DNA of 64,000 nt from Rubrivivax sp. (GTDB taxonomy: Bacteria > Pseudomonadota > Gammaproteobacteria > Burkholderiales > Burkholderiaceae_C), in assembly GCA_027484825.1 (NCBI GenBank), contig JAIXSE010000018.1, positions 248,001 to 312,000 on the forward strand, written 5' to 3'. Position 1 is the first letter of the stretch. Every line of letters begins with the position of its first letter. The notes under the pieces are model-generated. The model was given only the letters and a program-made list of their open reading frames with translations. It was not told where the DNA came from and searched no databases. A program made the translations under genes and the position numbers. Positions 45,787-54,631 of the stretch are shown in pieces.

Positions 45787-46899
45787 ATGCCCTCCTCGTC
45801 GACTTTCGCCTCTCCCGTACTCCCTTTATCCTGGCACCGACTGCGTCCACTGGCGCCGGGCCTGGCGCTGTGCCTCGCTCTGGCCACCCTGGCATGGCTG
45901 CTCGGTCAATGGCCATGGCTGCAGGCACATGGATTCAGCGTGCTGACCCTGGCGATCGTGCTGGGCATGGTGGTGGGCTGGGGCTGTGCACGGTTTGCGA
46001 ACCTGACGGAGCCGGGCGTCCAGTTCAGCCGGCAGACGCTGCTGCGGCTGGGCATCGTGCTCTACGGCCTGAAGCTGACGGTGCAGGACATCGGCCAGAT
46101 GGGCGTTTCCGGTGTGCTGACCGACGCCCTGGTGCTCAGCTCCACCCTGGTGCTGGGCGCCTGGGTCGGGCGGCGGTGGCTGAAGCTGGACCGCGAACAA
46201 GCGCTGCTGATCGGCGCCGGCAGCGCCATCTGCGGCGCCGCGGCGGTGATGGCCGCCGCGCCGGTCGTCAAGGCGCGCCAGGAGCAGATCGCACCGGCCA
46301 TTGCCACGGTGGTGGTGTTTGGCACGCTGGCCATGTTCTTCTACCCGTGGCTGTATCACTGGAACCAGGCTTTGGGCTGGATCCCGGGCGGTGATCGCGG
46401 TTTCGGGCTCTACACCGGGGCCACGGTGCATGAGGTGGCGCAGGTCGTGGTCGCGGGACGCGGCATGAGCGCTGAAGCCGCGGATGCGGCCGTCATGGCC
46501 AAGATGGTCCGGGTGATGATGCTGGCGCCGTGCCTTCTGGGCTTGAGTATGTGGGTGGGGCGATGGGAGCGTCGCCAGGCCCCAGACAGCCGCGAGGCGG
46601 GCCCCAATGCGGACGCCAAGCGCCGCTGGGGCGCGGTGAGCATCCCCTGGTTTGCCTTTGCCTTCATCGGCATGGTGCTGCTGAACTCCTGGTGGACGCC
46701 TCCCGCCCGTCTGGCTGCCGAGCTGGCCGACCTGGACACCCTGCTGCTGGCCATGGCCATGGCTGCCCTGGGCCTGGGCACCCAGTTCAGCGCCGTGAAG
46801 CGCTCAGGCGCCGGGCCGCTGTGGCTGGCGCTGCTGCTCGCGGTCTGGCTGGTGGTGGGGGGCGGGTTGATTCAGCGGGCGGTCGCCCTCATCGGATAG
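45787..46899 (+). CDS. yeiH: YeiH family putative sulfate/anion exporter
   Basis: A 370-residue membrane protein (UPF0324) with about ten hydrophobic segments. Family motifs are LLRLGIVLYGLKLT, GAGSAICGAAAVMAAAPVV, FGLYTGATVHEVAQVVVAG and ALGLGTQFSAVKR. Family members are linked to export of sulfite, sulfate or related anions; the substrate here is unproven. The ATG at 45787 gives the family-length protein; a TTG frame further upstream has no support. Confidence 0.88.
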   Translation: MPSSSTFASPVLPLSWHRLRPLAPGLALCLALATLAWLLGQWPWLQAHGFSVLTLAIVLGMVVGWGCARFANLTEPGVQFSRQTLLRLGIVLYGLKLTVQDIGQMGVSGVLTDALVLSSTLVLGAWVGRRWLKLDREQALLIGAGSAICGAAAVMAAAPVVKARQEQIAPAIATVVVFGTLAMFFYPWLYHWNQALGWIPGGDRGFGLYTGATVHEVAQVVVAGRGMSAEAADAAVMAKMVRVMMLAPCLLGLSMWVGRWERRQAPDSREAGPNADAKRRWGAVSIPWFAFAFIGMVLLNSWWTPPARLAAELADLDTLLLAMAMAALGLGTQFSAVKRSGAGPLWLALLLAVWLVVGGGLIQRAVALIG

Positions 46900-46937
46900 A
46901 GGGAGCTTCCCCGCGCTCCAAGACCGAAGCGTCACAC

Positions 46938-46972
46938 CCTGCGGGGCGTTCCTTGTTGATACACCCCGCAGG
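46938..46972. terminator. Hairpin between convergent genes
   Basis: CCTGCGGGG at 46938-46946 pairs with CCCCGCAGG at 46964-46972 across a 17-base loop. It lies 39 bases after the yeiH stop and 16 bases before the end of the convergent gene. No T-run follows. Confidence 0.4.
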
Positions 46973-46987
46973 TCGCCATGGGCTATT

Positions 46988-47908
46988 TCATCGGCGATCC
47001 AACAGGGCAGCATCGCGGCCCAGCACGCGGGTGATGGGCTGCAGGGTCTGGTTTTGCAGATAGCTGGTCCAGTCATCCAAGGTGTTGTTGAAAGCTGGGC
47101 TGATGTGCGGGTGGATCTGTTCTGCCGCTGCCTTCCTTGGGTCACCGACGGTGGATGACACGGCGGTGGATGGCGCAGCGGTGCCGGTCTCGCCCGATGC
47201 GGACCGGGCCTGTGCCCACCACAAGGTCAGCGCGGCGCCCGCACGCGTTTTGTCGACCTGCGCCGCACGGATGGCGAAGATCGCAGGCTCCGGTCCTTGC
47301 GGCGACAGGATGAAGGCGCCGCTCAGGGCGGAGGGGAAGTGGGACTTCGTGCCGCCCAGCCAGACCTCAAACAAGGGCAGATTGTCCCGTTGTGCGGGTT
47401 TGAGAATGTCGCGCGAATAGATCGGATCTTCTTCCTGGGAGGCGGGGCCCTCATGACAGAACACCAGATAGAGCGGGTCCATGCGCTTGTACCGATTCAT
47501 CAGGGCGTGTGCCCGGGCCAGTTGTGCCTCATCGATATCCGTCTGCCCGTATTTGCGAAACGGGGTCGGTCGGTCCGGGGTCATGATGACTTCGGTCCCG
47601 GGCAGCGTGCGCTCCATGGCCCACTGGACGGCCACGGCCGCCTTGCGCGGCTCCGCGCCCTCCGGGACCGCCACACAGCCTTGCGTGGCGAGGGTGGACA
47701 GGAGTTGCAAGGCTCCGTGTTTGGTGGAGGAAGAGAGATGGCTGGCCTGCTCGATTTCGCGACCACAGGCCTGGATCGCCGCGCTGGACTGGCCGCCGGT
47801 CAAGGGCCCAGTGGTGACCGAGGTGACCGCATCCGCCGTTGTGTCCCACGCCTGTGCAGGATCGTTCACGCTGGACGGACTGGTCGAGGGCAGGGAAGGG
47901 GAGAACAT
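46988..47908 (-). CDS. Unrecognised protein with effector-like N-terminus
   Basis: A 306-residue protein. The first 45 residues are Ser/Thr/Pro-rich with no acidic residue before position 17 (MFSPSLPSTSPSS), a composition often seen in type III secretion signals. The body includes VQWAMERTLPGTEVIMTPDRP, MDPLYLVFCHEGPAS and a C-terminal helical stretch. No membrane span or known catalytic motif is seen. The start at 47908 has only a weak ribosome binding site. I do not recognise the family. No type III machinery or PIP/Hrp-box-like sequence is visible here, so secretion is speculative. Confidence 0.6.
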   Translation of the reverse strand: MFSPSLPSTSPSSVNDPAQAWDTTADAVTSVTTGPLTGGQSSAAIQACGREIEQASHLSSSTKHGALQLLSTLATQGCVAVPEGAEPRKAAVAVQWAMERTLPGTEVIMTPDRPTPFRKYGQTDIDEAQLARAHALMNRYKRMDPLYLVFCHEGPASQEEDPIYSRDILKPAQRDNLPLFEVWLGGTKSHFPSALSGAFILSPQGPEPAIFAIRAAQVDKTRAGAALTLWWAQARSASGETGTAAPSTAVSSTVGDPRKAAAEQIHPHISPAFNNTLDDWTSYLQNQTLQPITRVLGRDAALLDRR

Positions 47909-48032
47909 GGAGCAGGCGCGGGCAGGAAGGGCTGCGCGCAGGTTGTGTCGATGCGCGTCAGTGGCGCCGTCGCCGGTTTCGGTGCGCTGCAACCGATGCC
48001 ATGTGCGGCGCTGCTGACGCCGCGCCAAACCC

Positions 48033-48785
48033 TCAGAGCGTCGGCCGCCAGCGCGCCCGCAGGTCGTCCAGCACCGGCACCAGGGCCAGTGTGGCCAGCA
48101 CCACGGCCAGAGGCACCGTCGACACATAGCCCAGGCGCTGAAAACCGAATGCACCGACGACGCCGCCCCCGAGGAAACACATCAGCAGGCCCGAGAGCAG
48201 CTTGAGCCGGTCCTGGTTGGCCCGCACCGGTGGCAGGTCCGTGGCGGGCCGGTTGAGGTAGACCATCTTGCCGAGCTCGATGCCCATGTCGGTGACGATG
48301 CCCGTCATGTGCGTGGTGCGGATGACGGCATTGGAGACCTTGGTGATGACGGCATTCTGCAGGCCCATGATGAAGCACAGCAGCACCACGGTGAGCGGAA
48401 CGAAGAGGGCTTCGTTGTGCGCCAGTTGCGCGCCCATCAGCCCGAAGACCAGGATGAGCAGCGCCTCCAGCAGCAGGGCCGTGGCGTATTCACTGCGCAG
48501 CCGTCGGCGCCGTGCCCAGTTGACCAGCACCGCGCAGGTCATGGCGCCCAGCAGGAAAGACAGCACGCCGGCGATGGCGTCGACCACCAGGGCCCAGTCG
48601 CCCAGCACCAGGTTGTCCGCCATGGACGACACCGCCCCGGTCACGTGGGAGGTGTATTGCCGCACCGCCAAGAAGCCCCCCGCATTCAGTGCGCCCGCCA
48701 CGGTGGCCAGCAGCAAACCCAGATGACGGTCCGCTCGCTGGGAGCGCTCCGGTCCGGTCAGTTGGCGGGCGAAGGCGATGGGCAT
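48033..48785 (-). CDS. DUF1275 (YoaK-like) membrane protein
   Basis: A 250-residue protein with six hydrophobic segments. The DUF1275 signature is clear: AGALNAGGFLAVRQYTSHVT, SFLLGAMTCAVL, FIMGLQNAVITKVSNAVIRT and THMTGIVTDMGIELGK. Function of the family is unknown. The gene starts 125 bases beyond the effector-like gene and faces the hipBA module across a 208-base gap. Confidence 0.9.
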   Translation of the reverse strand: MPIAFARQLTGPERSQRADRHLGLLLATVAGALNAGGFLAVRQYTSHVTGAVSSMADNLVLGDWALVVDAIAGVLSFLLGAMTCAVLVNWARRRRLRSEYATALLLEALLILVFGLMGAQLAHNEALFVPLTVVLLCFIMGLQNAVITKVSNAVIRTTHMTGIVTDMGIELGKMVYLNRPATDLPPVRANQDRLKLLSGLLMCFLGGGVVGAFGFQRLGYVSTVPLAVVLATLALVPVLDDLRARWRPTL

Positions 48786-48874
48786 TCGGGTCAGTGGTCA
48801 GCAAGCGGTGGCGTGTGTGGGGCCAAGGATAACGCCCGCCAGCGGCACCCCATAGCGCATCGAGCCCGGCAAGG

Positions 48875-48917
48875 TCTACCAAAGCAGAATGCATACACGA
48901 TATTCTGCTTTAGTAGA
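48875..48917. promoter_or_regulatory. Large inverted repeat before hipB (operator 1)
   Basis: TCTACCAAAGCAGAAT at 48875-48890 is repeated in inverted form at 48902-48917 (ATTCTGCTTTAGTAGA), 15 of 16 bases matching, with an 11-base spacer. It is 76 bases upstream of hipB, as expected of a HipB/HipBA autoregulatory site. The TCTACT core recurs in operator 2. Confidence 0.65.
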
Positions 48918-48948
48918 CATTTCTGAGATGACATTCGCCTCCAAAATG

Positions 48949-48964
48949 GTCTACTAGAGTAGAC
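48949..48964. promoter_or_regulatory. Second palindrome before hipB (operator 2)
   Basis: GTCTACT-AG-AGTAGAC is a perfect 7-base inverted repeat sharing the TCTACT half-site with operator 1. It lies 29 bases before the hipB ATG, where it could cover the promoter. Confidence 0.65.
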
Positions 48965-48993
48965 TAATCACACGTTGTTCTAGTAAATCAGAC

Positions 48994-49305
48994 ATGAACT
49001 CCATCACCGACGTCTCCAGCGAGCTGCGTCGGCAGCTCAAACGCAGCGGCCGCACCGGTCAATCCGTCCGGGAAGCGGCCGGCCTTTCGCGGCAGACCTT
49101 CGCCAACGTCATGAGGGGCGAGAGCGACTTCAAGCTCAGCACGCTGCTCGCCGTGGCCGACCGGCTGGGGCTGGAACTGCTGCTGCTGCCCAAGGGCGCC
49201 TCCCGCGGTCTGGCCGCCGACCCTGCCCCTCCGGTCGTCGAGACGCTGGTGGACGCGGCCCGGCAACGCGCCGCCGGTGACCCGCCAGCACCCCGCAACT
49301 CATGA
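48994..49305 (+). CDS. hipB: HipB-like antitoxin/repressor (XRE helix-turn-helix)
   Basis: A 103-residue XRE-type DNA-binding protein (SVREAAGLSRQTFANVMRGES, KLSTLLAVADRLGLELLLLP) with a disordered Pro/Ala-rich C-terminal tail. It overlaps hipA by ATGA, the standard antitoxin-then-toxin order. No good ribosome binding site is seen; TAGTAA at 48981 may act as a -10 for a very short leader. It should bind the TCTACT palindromes upstream and be released under stress. Confidence 0.85.
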   Translation: MNSITDVSSELRRQLKRSGRTGQSVREAAGLSRQTFANVMRGESDFKLSTLLAVADRLGLELLLLPKGASRGLAADPAPPVVETLVDAARQRAAGDPPAPRNS

Positions 49306-50699
49306 ACGTCAAAGGCTTGACCGTCCTGCTGGGGGAGCGCCGTGTGGGTGTGCTGTTCCAGTACCCGCTCTCGCATGACCACACGGTGCATCGCTTCGTG
49401 GCGGATGAGGACTTCCTGAACGACCCGCAGCAACCCACGCTGTCCCTGTCCTTCCGGGCGCGCGACCCGCAGGCCCAGGCAGCGTTCTGGAAGGCGATCA
49501 CCTCGGGGCCACTCAATGGCGGTTTGTCCAAGGATGCGCAGCGCGGCTGGCTGCTGCCGGCCTTCTTCCAGAACCTGTTGCCGGAAGGGCCCCTGCGCAC
49601 CCGCATTGCCGACATGCGGGGCTGCAGCCCGAATGATCATTTCGAACTGCTGGCGGCCACCGGCAAAGACCTGCCGGGCGACGTGCACGCCATGCCCGCC
49701 ACGCTGGACCGCAGCGAGCTCGAACGCCTGATCACCCAGAACAATGACGCCCTGGAAATGTCGGTGGTGGCCGCGCCGATGGACGACGCCATCTCCGTCT
49801 CCGGCGTGCAGGCCAAGCTGGCCGTGCTGCGCGACCAGGGCGGCCGTTTTGTGGCCCGGACCAAACTGGCGGACGACACCGGGGTACGGCATGTGATTGC
49901 CAAGCTGCCGGTCGCGGAATTTCCGCAACTGCCGGAGCTGGAAGACCTGTCCCTGCGGCTGGCCCGGGCGGCCGGCGTGCAGGTGGTGGACGCGGAGCTG
50001 GTGCCGCTGGACCTGCTGGCGGCGGAGCATCACTACGACCTGGGCGACGTCAACGGGCGCACCCGCTTCCTGGCCGTCTACCGTTACGACCGCGATGCCG
50101 ACACCCCCACCCAGCGCATCCACTGCGAAGACTTTGCCCAGATCCTGAGCGTGCAGCCGGAGGACAAATACACCCTGGACTACCTGACCGTGGCGGCGGT
50201 GATGATGACGGTACCGAGCCTGGGCGAGCCGGCGGTGCATGAACTGCTGCGCCGCATCCTGGTCAGCGACCTGATGGGCAATCCGGACATGCACCTCAAG
50301 AACATCGGGGTGCGCTACACCGACGTGCAGGCGCCGGACCTGCCGCCCGCCTACGACCTGGTGGCCTATGCGGCCTATCCGATCGGCGCCAGGGGCAGGG
50401 CCTTGGCGCTGATGCCGTCGGCGCCGGGTCCGGATGGTTCCTCGCGACGCAGCCGAGCCGCCGGCGCCACGACCGATCCACGGGCGCCGCTGGGGCCGGT
50501 GGTGGTGCGCGAGTTCTGCGCCCGTCTGGGCCTGCCGGAAAAGCCGGCCTGGACGGCGCTGCGGCGCTGCGCACAACGGGCCTTCGACCTGTGGCCGGCA
50601 CTCATCCGGGAGGCCGACATCACCGACAAGATGAAGGAGCGGCTGCTGGCCCGCCTGGCGACTTATGCGCCCGCAGGCAAGGCCGGCCAGGCCGCTTGA
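49302..50699 (+). CDS. hipA: HipA-like serine/threonine kinase toxin
   Basis: A 465-residue HipA-type kinase. The N-terminal couple_hipA domain (VLLGERRVGVLFQYPLSHD) is followed by the kinase body: ISVSGVQAKLAVL as the P-loop region, HVIAKLPVAEFPQLPELED, the catalytic Asp329 in NPDMHLKNIG and the metal-binding Asp352 in PAYDLV. The motifs for activity are intact. In E. coli HipA phosphorylates GltX and causes growth arrest; relatives have other targets. A Ser/Arg/Ala-rich stretch near residues 378-395 extends a loop in the C-terminal lobe. Confidence 0.9.
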   Translation: MNVKGLTVLLGERRVGVLFQYPLSHDHTVHRFVADEDFLNDPQQPTLSLSFRARDPQAQAAFWKAITSGPLNGGLSKDAQRGWLLPAFFQNLLPEGPLRTRIADMRGCSPNDHFELLAATGKDLPGDVHAMPATLDRSELERLITQNNDALEMSVVAAPMDDAISVSGVQAKLAVLRDQGGRFVARTKLADDTGVRHVIAKLPVAEFPQLPELEDLSLRLARAAGVQVVDAELVPLDLLAAEHHYDLGDVNGRTRFLAVYRYDRDADTPTQRIHCEDFAQILSVQPEDKYTLDYLTVAAVMMTVPSLGEPAVHELLRRILVSDLMGNPDMHLKNIGVRYTDVQAPDLPPAYDLVAYAAYPIGARGRALALMPSAPGPDGSSRRSRAAGATTDPRAPLGPVVVREFCARLGLPEKPAWTALRRCAQRAFDLWPALIREADITDKMKERLLARLATYAPAGKAGQAA

Positions 50700-50705
50700 C
50701 CATCC

Positions 50706-51989
50706 CTATCGCACCACAAGGGCTGACGGCGTTGCGCCGGTGGTCACCGTTCCGACAAAACTCAGCGCGCAGGCCGTGCCGACCGAATAGGCGGTGAGGG
50801 TGCCGTCGCCGCTGTTGGTGGCATAGACATGCGCGCCGTCGGGGGACACCGCCACCGCGCTGACATTCGCGCTGGCCCCGATGGTAGAAGGGGCCAGGGC
50901 CGTCAACAGCCCGTTGGTGACGATGTACTGGGAGATCGTGGCGTCGCCGGTGTTGGCGGCATAGGCGCAATTGCCTGCGGGTGTGAGCGCGATCGAGGAC
51001 GGAGTGGTGCCTGCCACCACGCTGGCCGGTGAGGCGGCCGTCAACGCGCCGGTGCTGCCGATGGAGAACTGCGCGAGGCGGCCGCTGCCCTTGAGCGTCA
51101 CGTAGAGCGTCTTGCTGTCCGGGCTCACGACCAGCGCCTGCGGCTGAGTGCCGCTGCCGGTGCTGACGGTGGCCGGCGTCAGGGCCGTCAGGGCGCCGTT
51201 GCTGCCCACGGAGAACTGCGAGACGGTGTTGTCGCCCTGGTTGGTCACATAGGCATAACTGCCGCTGGGCGTCACCGCCACGGCCATGGGCGTGCTGCCG
51301 GTCGCCACCTTGGCCACGCTCAAGGGACTGAGCGTTCCGCTGCTGCTGATGGCGAACTGCGACACCGATTTGTCGGAATAGTTGGTCACATAGACGGTGG
51401 CATTGCCCGGACCGACGGTGAGGCCCCGGCTGTCCGCCACCGCGGTGCTGGTGCCCAGCGCTGTCAGCGCGCCGGTGCCAGACACGCTGAAGGCGCTGAC
51501 CGTGCCGTTTTCCCGATAGGACGCAAACGCAAAACGCCCGTCGGATGTCAGCGCAAGGCCGGCGGGTTGCAAGCTCCCGGTGCTGGTGGTGGCGGTGCTG
51601 GTCAGCGCGCCGCTGCTGCCCACGGCATATGCGGTCACGTTGGCACTGCCGGTGTTCGCGCTGAGCGCCAGATAGTTGCGGCAGACGGCCGTGACCGACG
51701 TGACATCGGCATTGGCGCTGCCGCTGGCGTTGCTCAGGGCGCAGGTCTGGCCGACCGGCTGGGCGCTGATGCTCACCGCATAGCTGCCACTGACCGGCGT
51801 GGTGAAGGCGAAGCTGCTGGCGTTGGCGGCCACGCTGATCGTCTCGCTGCCGTTCGACAGCACCAGGCCGCTGGTGGTGAGCCCGCTGACGGTGCCCCCG
51901 AGGGTGTAGGAACCGTCGCTGCCGCCGCCACCGCAGCCGGCCAGTGCTGCCGCGGCTGCCAGGGCGGCGAGGGTCAGTGCCGCTCGCAT
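50706..51989 (-). CDS. Beta-propeller lipoprotein (lactonase/YVTN-like)
   Basis: A 427-residue lipoprotein. The lipobox is LAGC after a short hydrophobic signal, with a GGGGS spacer. A Gly-Ser-Thr-rich domain (residues 25-110) leads to about seven propeller blades with repeated cores such as DGRFAFASYRENGTVSAFSV, SGSYAYVTNQGDNTVSQFSV and DGAHVYATNSGDGTLTAYSV. Such proteins often bind or scaffold rather than catalyse; the 6-phosphogluconolactonase-like label is by fold only. A longer frame upstream lacks a signal peptide at its start and is rejected. Confidence 0.82.
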   Translation of the reverse strand: MRAALTLAALAAAAALAGCGGGGSDGSYTLGGTVSGLTTSGLVLSNGSETISVAANASSFAFTTPVSGSYAVSISAQPVGQTCALSNASGSANADVTSVTAVCRNYLALSANTGSANVTAYAVGSSGALTSTATTSTGSLQPAGLALTSDGRFAFASYRENGTVSAFSVSGTGALTALGTSTAVADSRGLTVGPGNATVYVTNYSDKSVSQFAISSSGTLSPLSVAKVATGSTPMAVAVTPSGSYAYVTNQGDNTVSQFSVGSNGALTALTPATVSTGSGTQPQALVVSPDSKTLYVTLKGSGRLAQFSIGSTGALTAASPASVVAGTTPSSIALTPAGNCAYAANTGDATISQYIVTNGLLTALAPSTIGASANVSAVAVSPDGAHVYATNSGDGTLTAYSVGTACALSFVGTVTTGATPSALVVR

Positions 51990-52409
51990 CGCGCTCTGTG
52001 TCCGACGCACCGGGCCGCCATGGGGCAGGGAAAACCGGGCTGACACACGGGCGGAAGCGGTGGATGAGCCGCTGACGCGGGGCCTCGACGTTGAGGCCAA
52101 CGGGGCCTGGCGGCGAAGTGTCTGGGCGCAATCAACAGGAAGCATGAGACGGGACCGAAGTGGCAAGTGGAGCGCAGTCTATGCAGCCGCGCGCCCGTTC
52201 AAGCCTGCAACTGAGCCATCATTTCAGCGGGTTTTACATTGCGTCAGCGGGTGTGTCCGCTTCATTGCGGGTTCATTGCCCATATCCCCCACGCGCCGGT
52301 AAAACACCTACAGGCAGTGACCGAAATGGCTGGCATCAGGGTGCGTAGGGCCCCGATCGGCAAAGCGCGCGGGCCGTCGCATGATGACGCTCAACAGGGA
52401 GTCGTCCTC
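51990..52409. other. Intergenic region between the propeller lipoprotein and receiver genes
   Basis: This 420-base gap holds both divergent promoters. A hairpin GGCCTC-GACGTT-GAGGCC lies at 52081-52098. CAGCGGGT is present twice near 52227 and 52248. No credible gene is seen. Confidence 0.5.
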
Positions 52410-52790
52410 ATGAAAATCGTTCTGGTCGAAGATTGCGCCATGCTCCGCCGCCTGATGGTGAGCCGCTTGCAAGCCGAGGGCAGCATCACCGTCGTTGGAC
52501 AGGCCGATTGCGAAAGCGCAGCGGTGGCCATGGTGGCGCTGAACCAGCCCGATGTGGTGCTGGTGGACCTGTCGCTGTCGGTTGGAACGGGCCTGGGCGT
52601 CATCGCTCGCATTCGTGCCGATGGCTTTCGGGGCAAGATCTTGGTGCTCAGCGCCGAAGACAGCCGGGTCTACGCCCCGCAGGTGATTCACCGTGGCGCC
52701 GATGGCTTCTACGACAAGGCCTGCCAATTCGAGCAGCTCATCACCGACCTGGGTGGCCTGCTGCACAGCGGTTGGATGGCTGCGGCCTGA
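52410..52790 (+). CDS. Single-domain response regulator (receiver only)
   Basis: A 126-residue receiver domain: acidic pair Glu7/Asp8, phosphoacceptor Asp53 (VLVDLSLSVG), Ser81 and Lys103 (GFYDKACQ). No output domain. The ATG at 52410 has AGGGAG at 8-base spacing. It may act by phosphorylation-dependent protein contact, or in a relay. No kinase gene is adjacent. Confidence 0.88.
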   Translation: MKIVLVEDCAMLRRLMVSRLQAEGSITVVGQADCESAAVAMVALNQPDVVLVDLSLSVGTGLGVIARIRADGFRGKILVLSAEDSRVYAPQVIHRGADGFYDKACQFEQLITDLGGLLHSGWMAAA

Positions 52791-52915
52791 AACGGCGCGA
52801 GGCGTCCGTTGCGCGCCCTGCGCCCCTCGCGTCCCCGGAAAGACTCACGCCCGCGCCAGCGCAGCGAGGGGAATGGCCAATAATCCCCTGCACCCATCCC
52901 CCTCTGGAGACGTTG

Positions 52916-54631
52916 ATGCGTGTGCGCTTGATGCTGGCAGGGCTGACCCTGTCCTTCGCCCCTTTGACCCAGGCCGCGTCGGTCGCCCCGGTCGCCGCAG
53001 AAAACGGCATGGTGGTCACGGCCCAGCATCTGGCCAGCCAGGTGGGCGTGGACGTGCTCAAGCGCGGCGGCAATGCGGTCGACGCCGCGGTCGCCGTCGG
53101 ATATGCACTGGCCGTCGTCTATCCGGCCGCTGGCAACCTCGGCGGGGGCGGTTTCATGACCGTTCAGCTGGCCGATGGCCGTAAAACCTTCCTGGACTTC
53201 CGGGAGAAAGCGCCGCTGGCCGCCACCGCCGGTATGTATCTCGACGCCAACGGCAAGGTCATCCCCGGCTTGAGCACCCATGGCCATCTGGCCGTCGGCG
53301 TGCCCGGCACCGTCTCCGGCCTTGAATACGCCCGTACCCGTTACGGCAGCATGAAGCGGCAGGCGCTGGTGGCGCCGGCGATCCGGCTCGCGGAGAAGGG
53401 CTTCGCGCTGGACCAGGGCGACATCGAGATGCTGCACACCGCCACCGCCGACTTCCGCAAGGACCCGGCCTCGGGCGCGATCTTCCTGCGCAAGACCGGC
53501 GAGCCCTACCAGGTCGGTGACACGCTGGTGCAGAAGGACCTCGCACGCACCCTCAAGGCGGTGAGCGACAAGGGCACATCCGGCTTCTATCAAGGCAGCG
53601 TCGGCGCGGCCCTCGTGCAGTCCAGCCGCACCGGTGGCGGCATCCTGACCCAGGCCGACCTGGATCAATACAGCACCCGCGAGCTGGCCCCGGTCGAATG
53701 CGACTACCGCGGCTACCACGTGGTCTCCGCACCGCCGCCCAGCAGCGGCGGCGTGATCATCTGCGAGATGCTCAACATCCTGGAGGGGTATCCGCTCAAG
53801 GAGCTGGGCTTCCGATCGGCGCAGTCGGTGCACTACCAGATAGAGGCCATGCGCCATGCCTATGCCGACCGCAACAGTTATCTGGGCGATCCGGACTTCG
53901 TGAAGAATCCCATCGCGCGCCTGACTGACAAGGCCTACGCCGCCCGCATCCGTGCCGTCATCCAGCCCGACAAGGCCGGCATCTCCCAGGACATCAAGCC
54001 CGGCGTCGAGCCGCATGAAGGCAGCAACACCACCCACTATTCGATTGCGGACCGCTGGGGCAATGCGGTGTCCGTGACCTACACCCTCAACGACTGGTTC
54101 GGTGCCAAGGTCACCGCCGCTGGCACCGGCGTGCTGCTGAACAACGAGATGGACGACTTCACCGCCAAGCCGGGCGTGCCCAACATGTACGGGCTGGTGC
54201 AGGGCGAGGCCAATGCCATCGCACCGGGCAAGCGTCCGCTGTCCTCGATGAGCCCGACCATCGTCAGCAAGGACGGCCAGCCGGTGATGGTGGTCGGCAC
54301 ACCCGGCGGCAGCCGCATCATCACCGCGGTGCTGCACACGCTGCTCAATGTGATCGACTACGGCATGACGGTGCAGGAAGCGGTCGACGCGCCCCGGTTC
54401 CACCAGCAGTGGCTGCCGGACGTGACCAACGTCGAGCCGTTTGGCTTGTCGCCGGATACCCAGGCGCTGCTGGTGGCCAAGGGCCAGAAACTGGGACCGC
54501 CGCAGCCGGCCAATCATGTGGTGGCCATTCTGATCGGCGCGCCCACCCTGGGCGGCGCGCCGGTGGGCAAGAACCGCTTCTACGGCGCGAACGACCCACG
54601 CCGCAATACCGGCCTGGCGCTCGGCTACTGA
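52916..54631 (+). CDS. ggt: Gamma-glutamyltransferase
   Basis: A 571-residue periplasmic proenzyme that hydrolyses or transfers the gamma-glutamyl group of glutathione. The signal peptide ends near TQAA. Family motifs are GGNAVDAAVAVGYAL, NLGGGGFM, FREKAPLAA and the autocleavage site SNTTHYSIAD with nucleophile Thr372. The small subunit has GTPGGSRIITAVLHTLLNVID. All the expected residues are present. TGGAGA precedes the ATG. The stop touches the AraC gene stop with no gap. Confidence 0.95.
   Translation: MRVRLMLAGLTLSFAPLTQAASVAPVAAENGMVVTAQHLASQVGVDVLKRGGNAVDAAVAVGYALAVVYPAAGNLGGGGFMTVQLADGRKTFLDFREKAPLAATAGMYLDANGKVIPGLSTHGHLAVGVPGTVSGLEYARTRYGSMKRQALVAPAIRLAEKGFALDQGDIEMLHTATADFRKDPASGAIFLRKTGEPYQVGDTLVQKDLARTLKAVSDKGTSGFYQGSVGAALVQSSRTGGGILTQADLDQYSTRELAPVECDYRGYHVVSAPPPSSGGVIICEMLNILEGYPLKELGFRSAQSVHYQIEAMRHAYADRNSYLGDPDFVKNPIARLTDKAYAARIRAVIQPDKAGISQDIKPGVEPHEGSNTTHYSIADRWGNAVSVTYTLNDWFGAKVTAAGTGVLLNNEMDDFTAKPGVPNMYGLVQGEANAIAPGKRPLSSMSPTIVSKDGQPVMVVGTPGGSRIITAVLHTLLNVIDYGMTVQEAVDAPRFHQQWLPDVTNVEPFGLSPDTQALLVAKGQKLGPPQPANHVVAILIGAPTLGGAPVGKNRFYGANDPRRNTGLALGY

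Noticed and set aside
47909-48032. PIP-box or Hrp-box promoter for the effector-like gene
   Set aside because: No TTCG-N16-TTCG or GGAACC-N16-CCAC pattern was found upstream of 47908.
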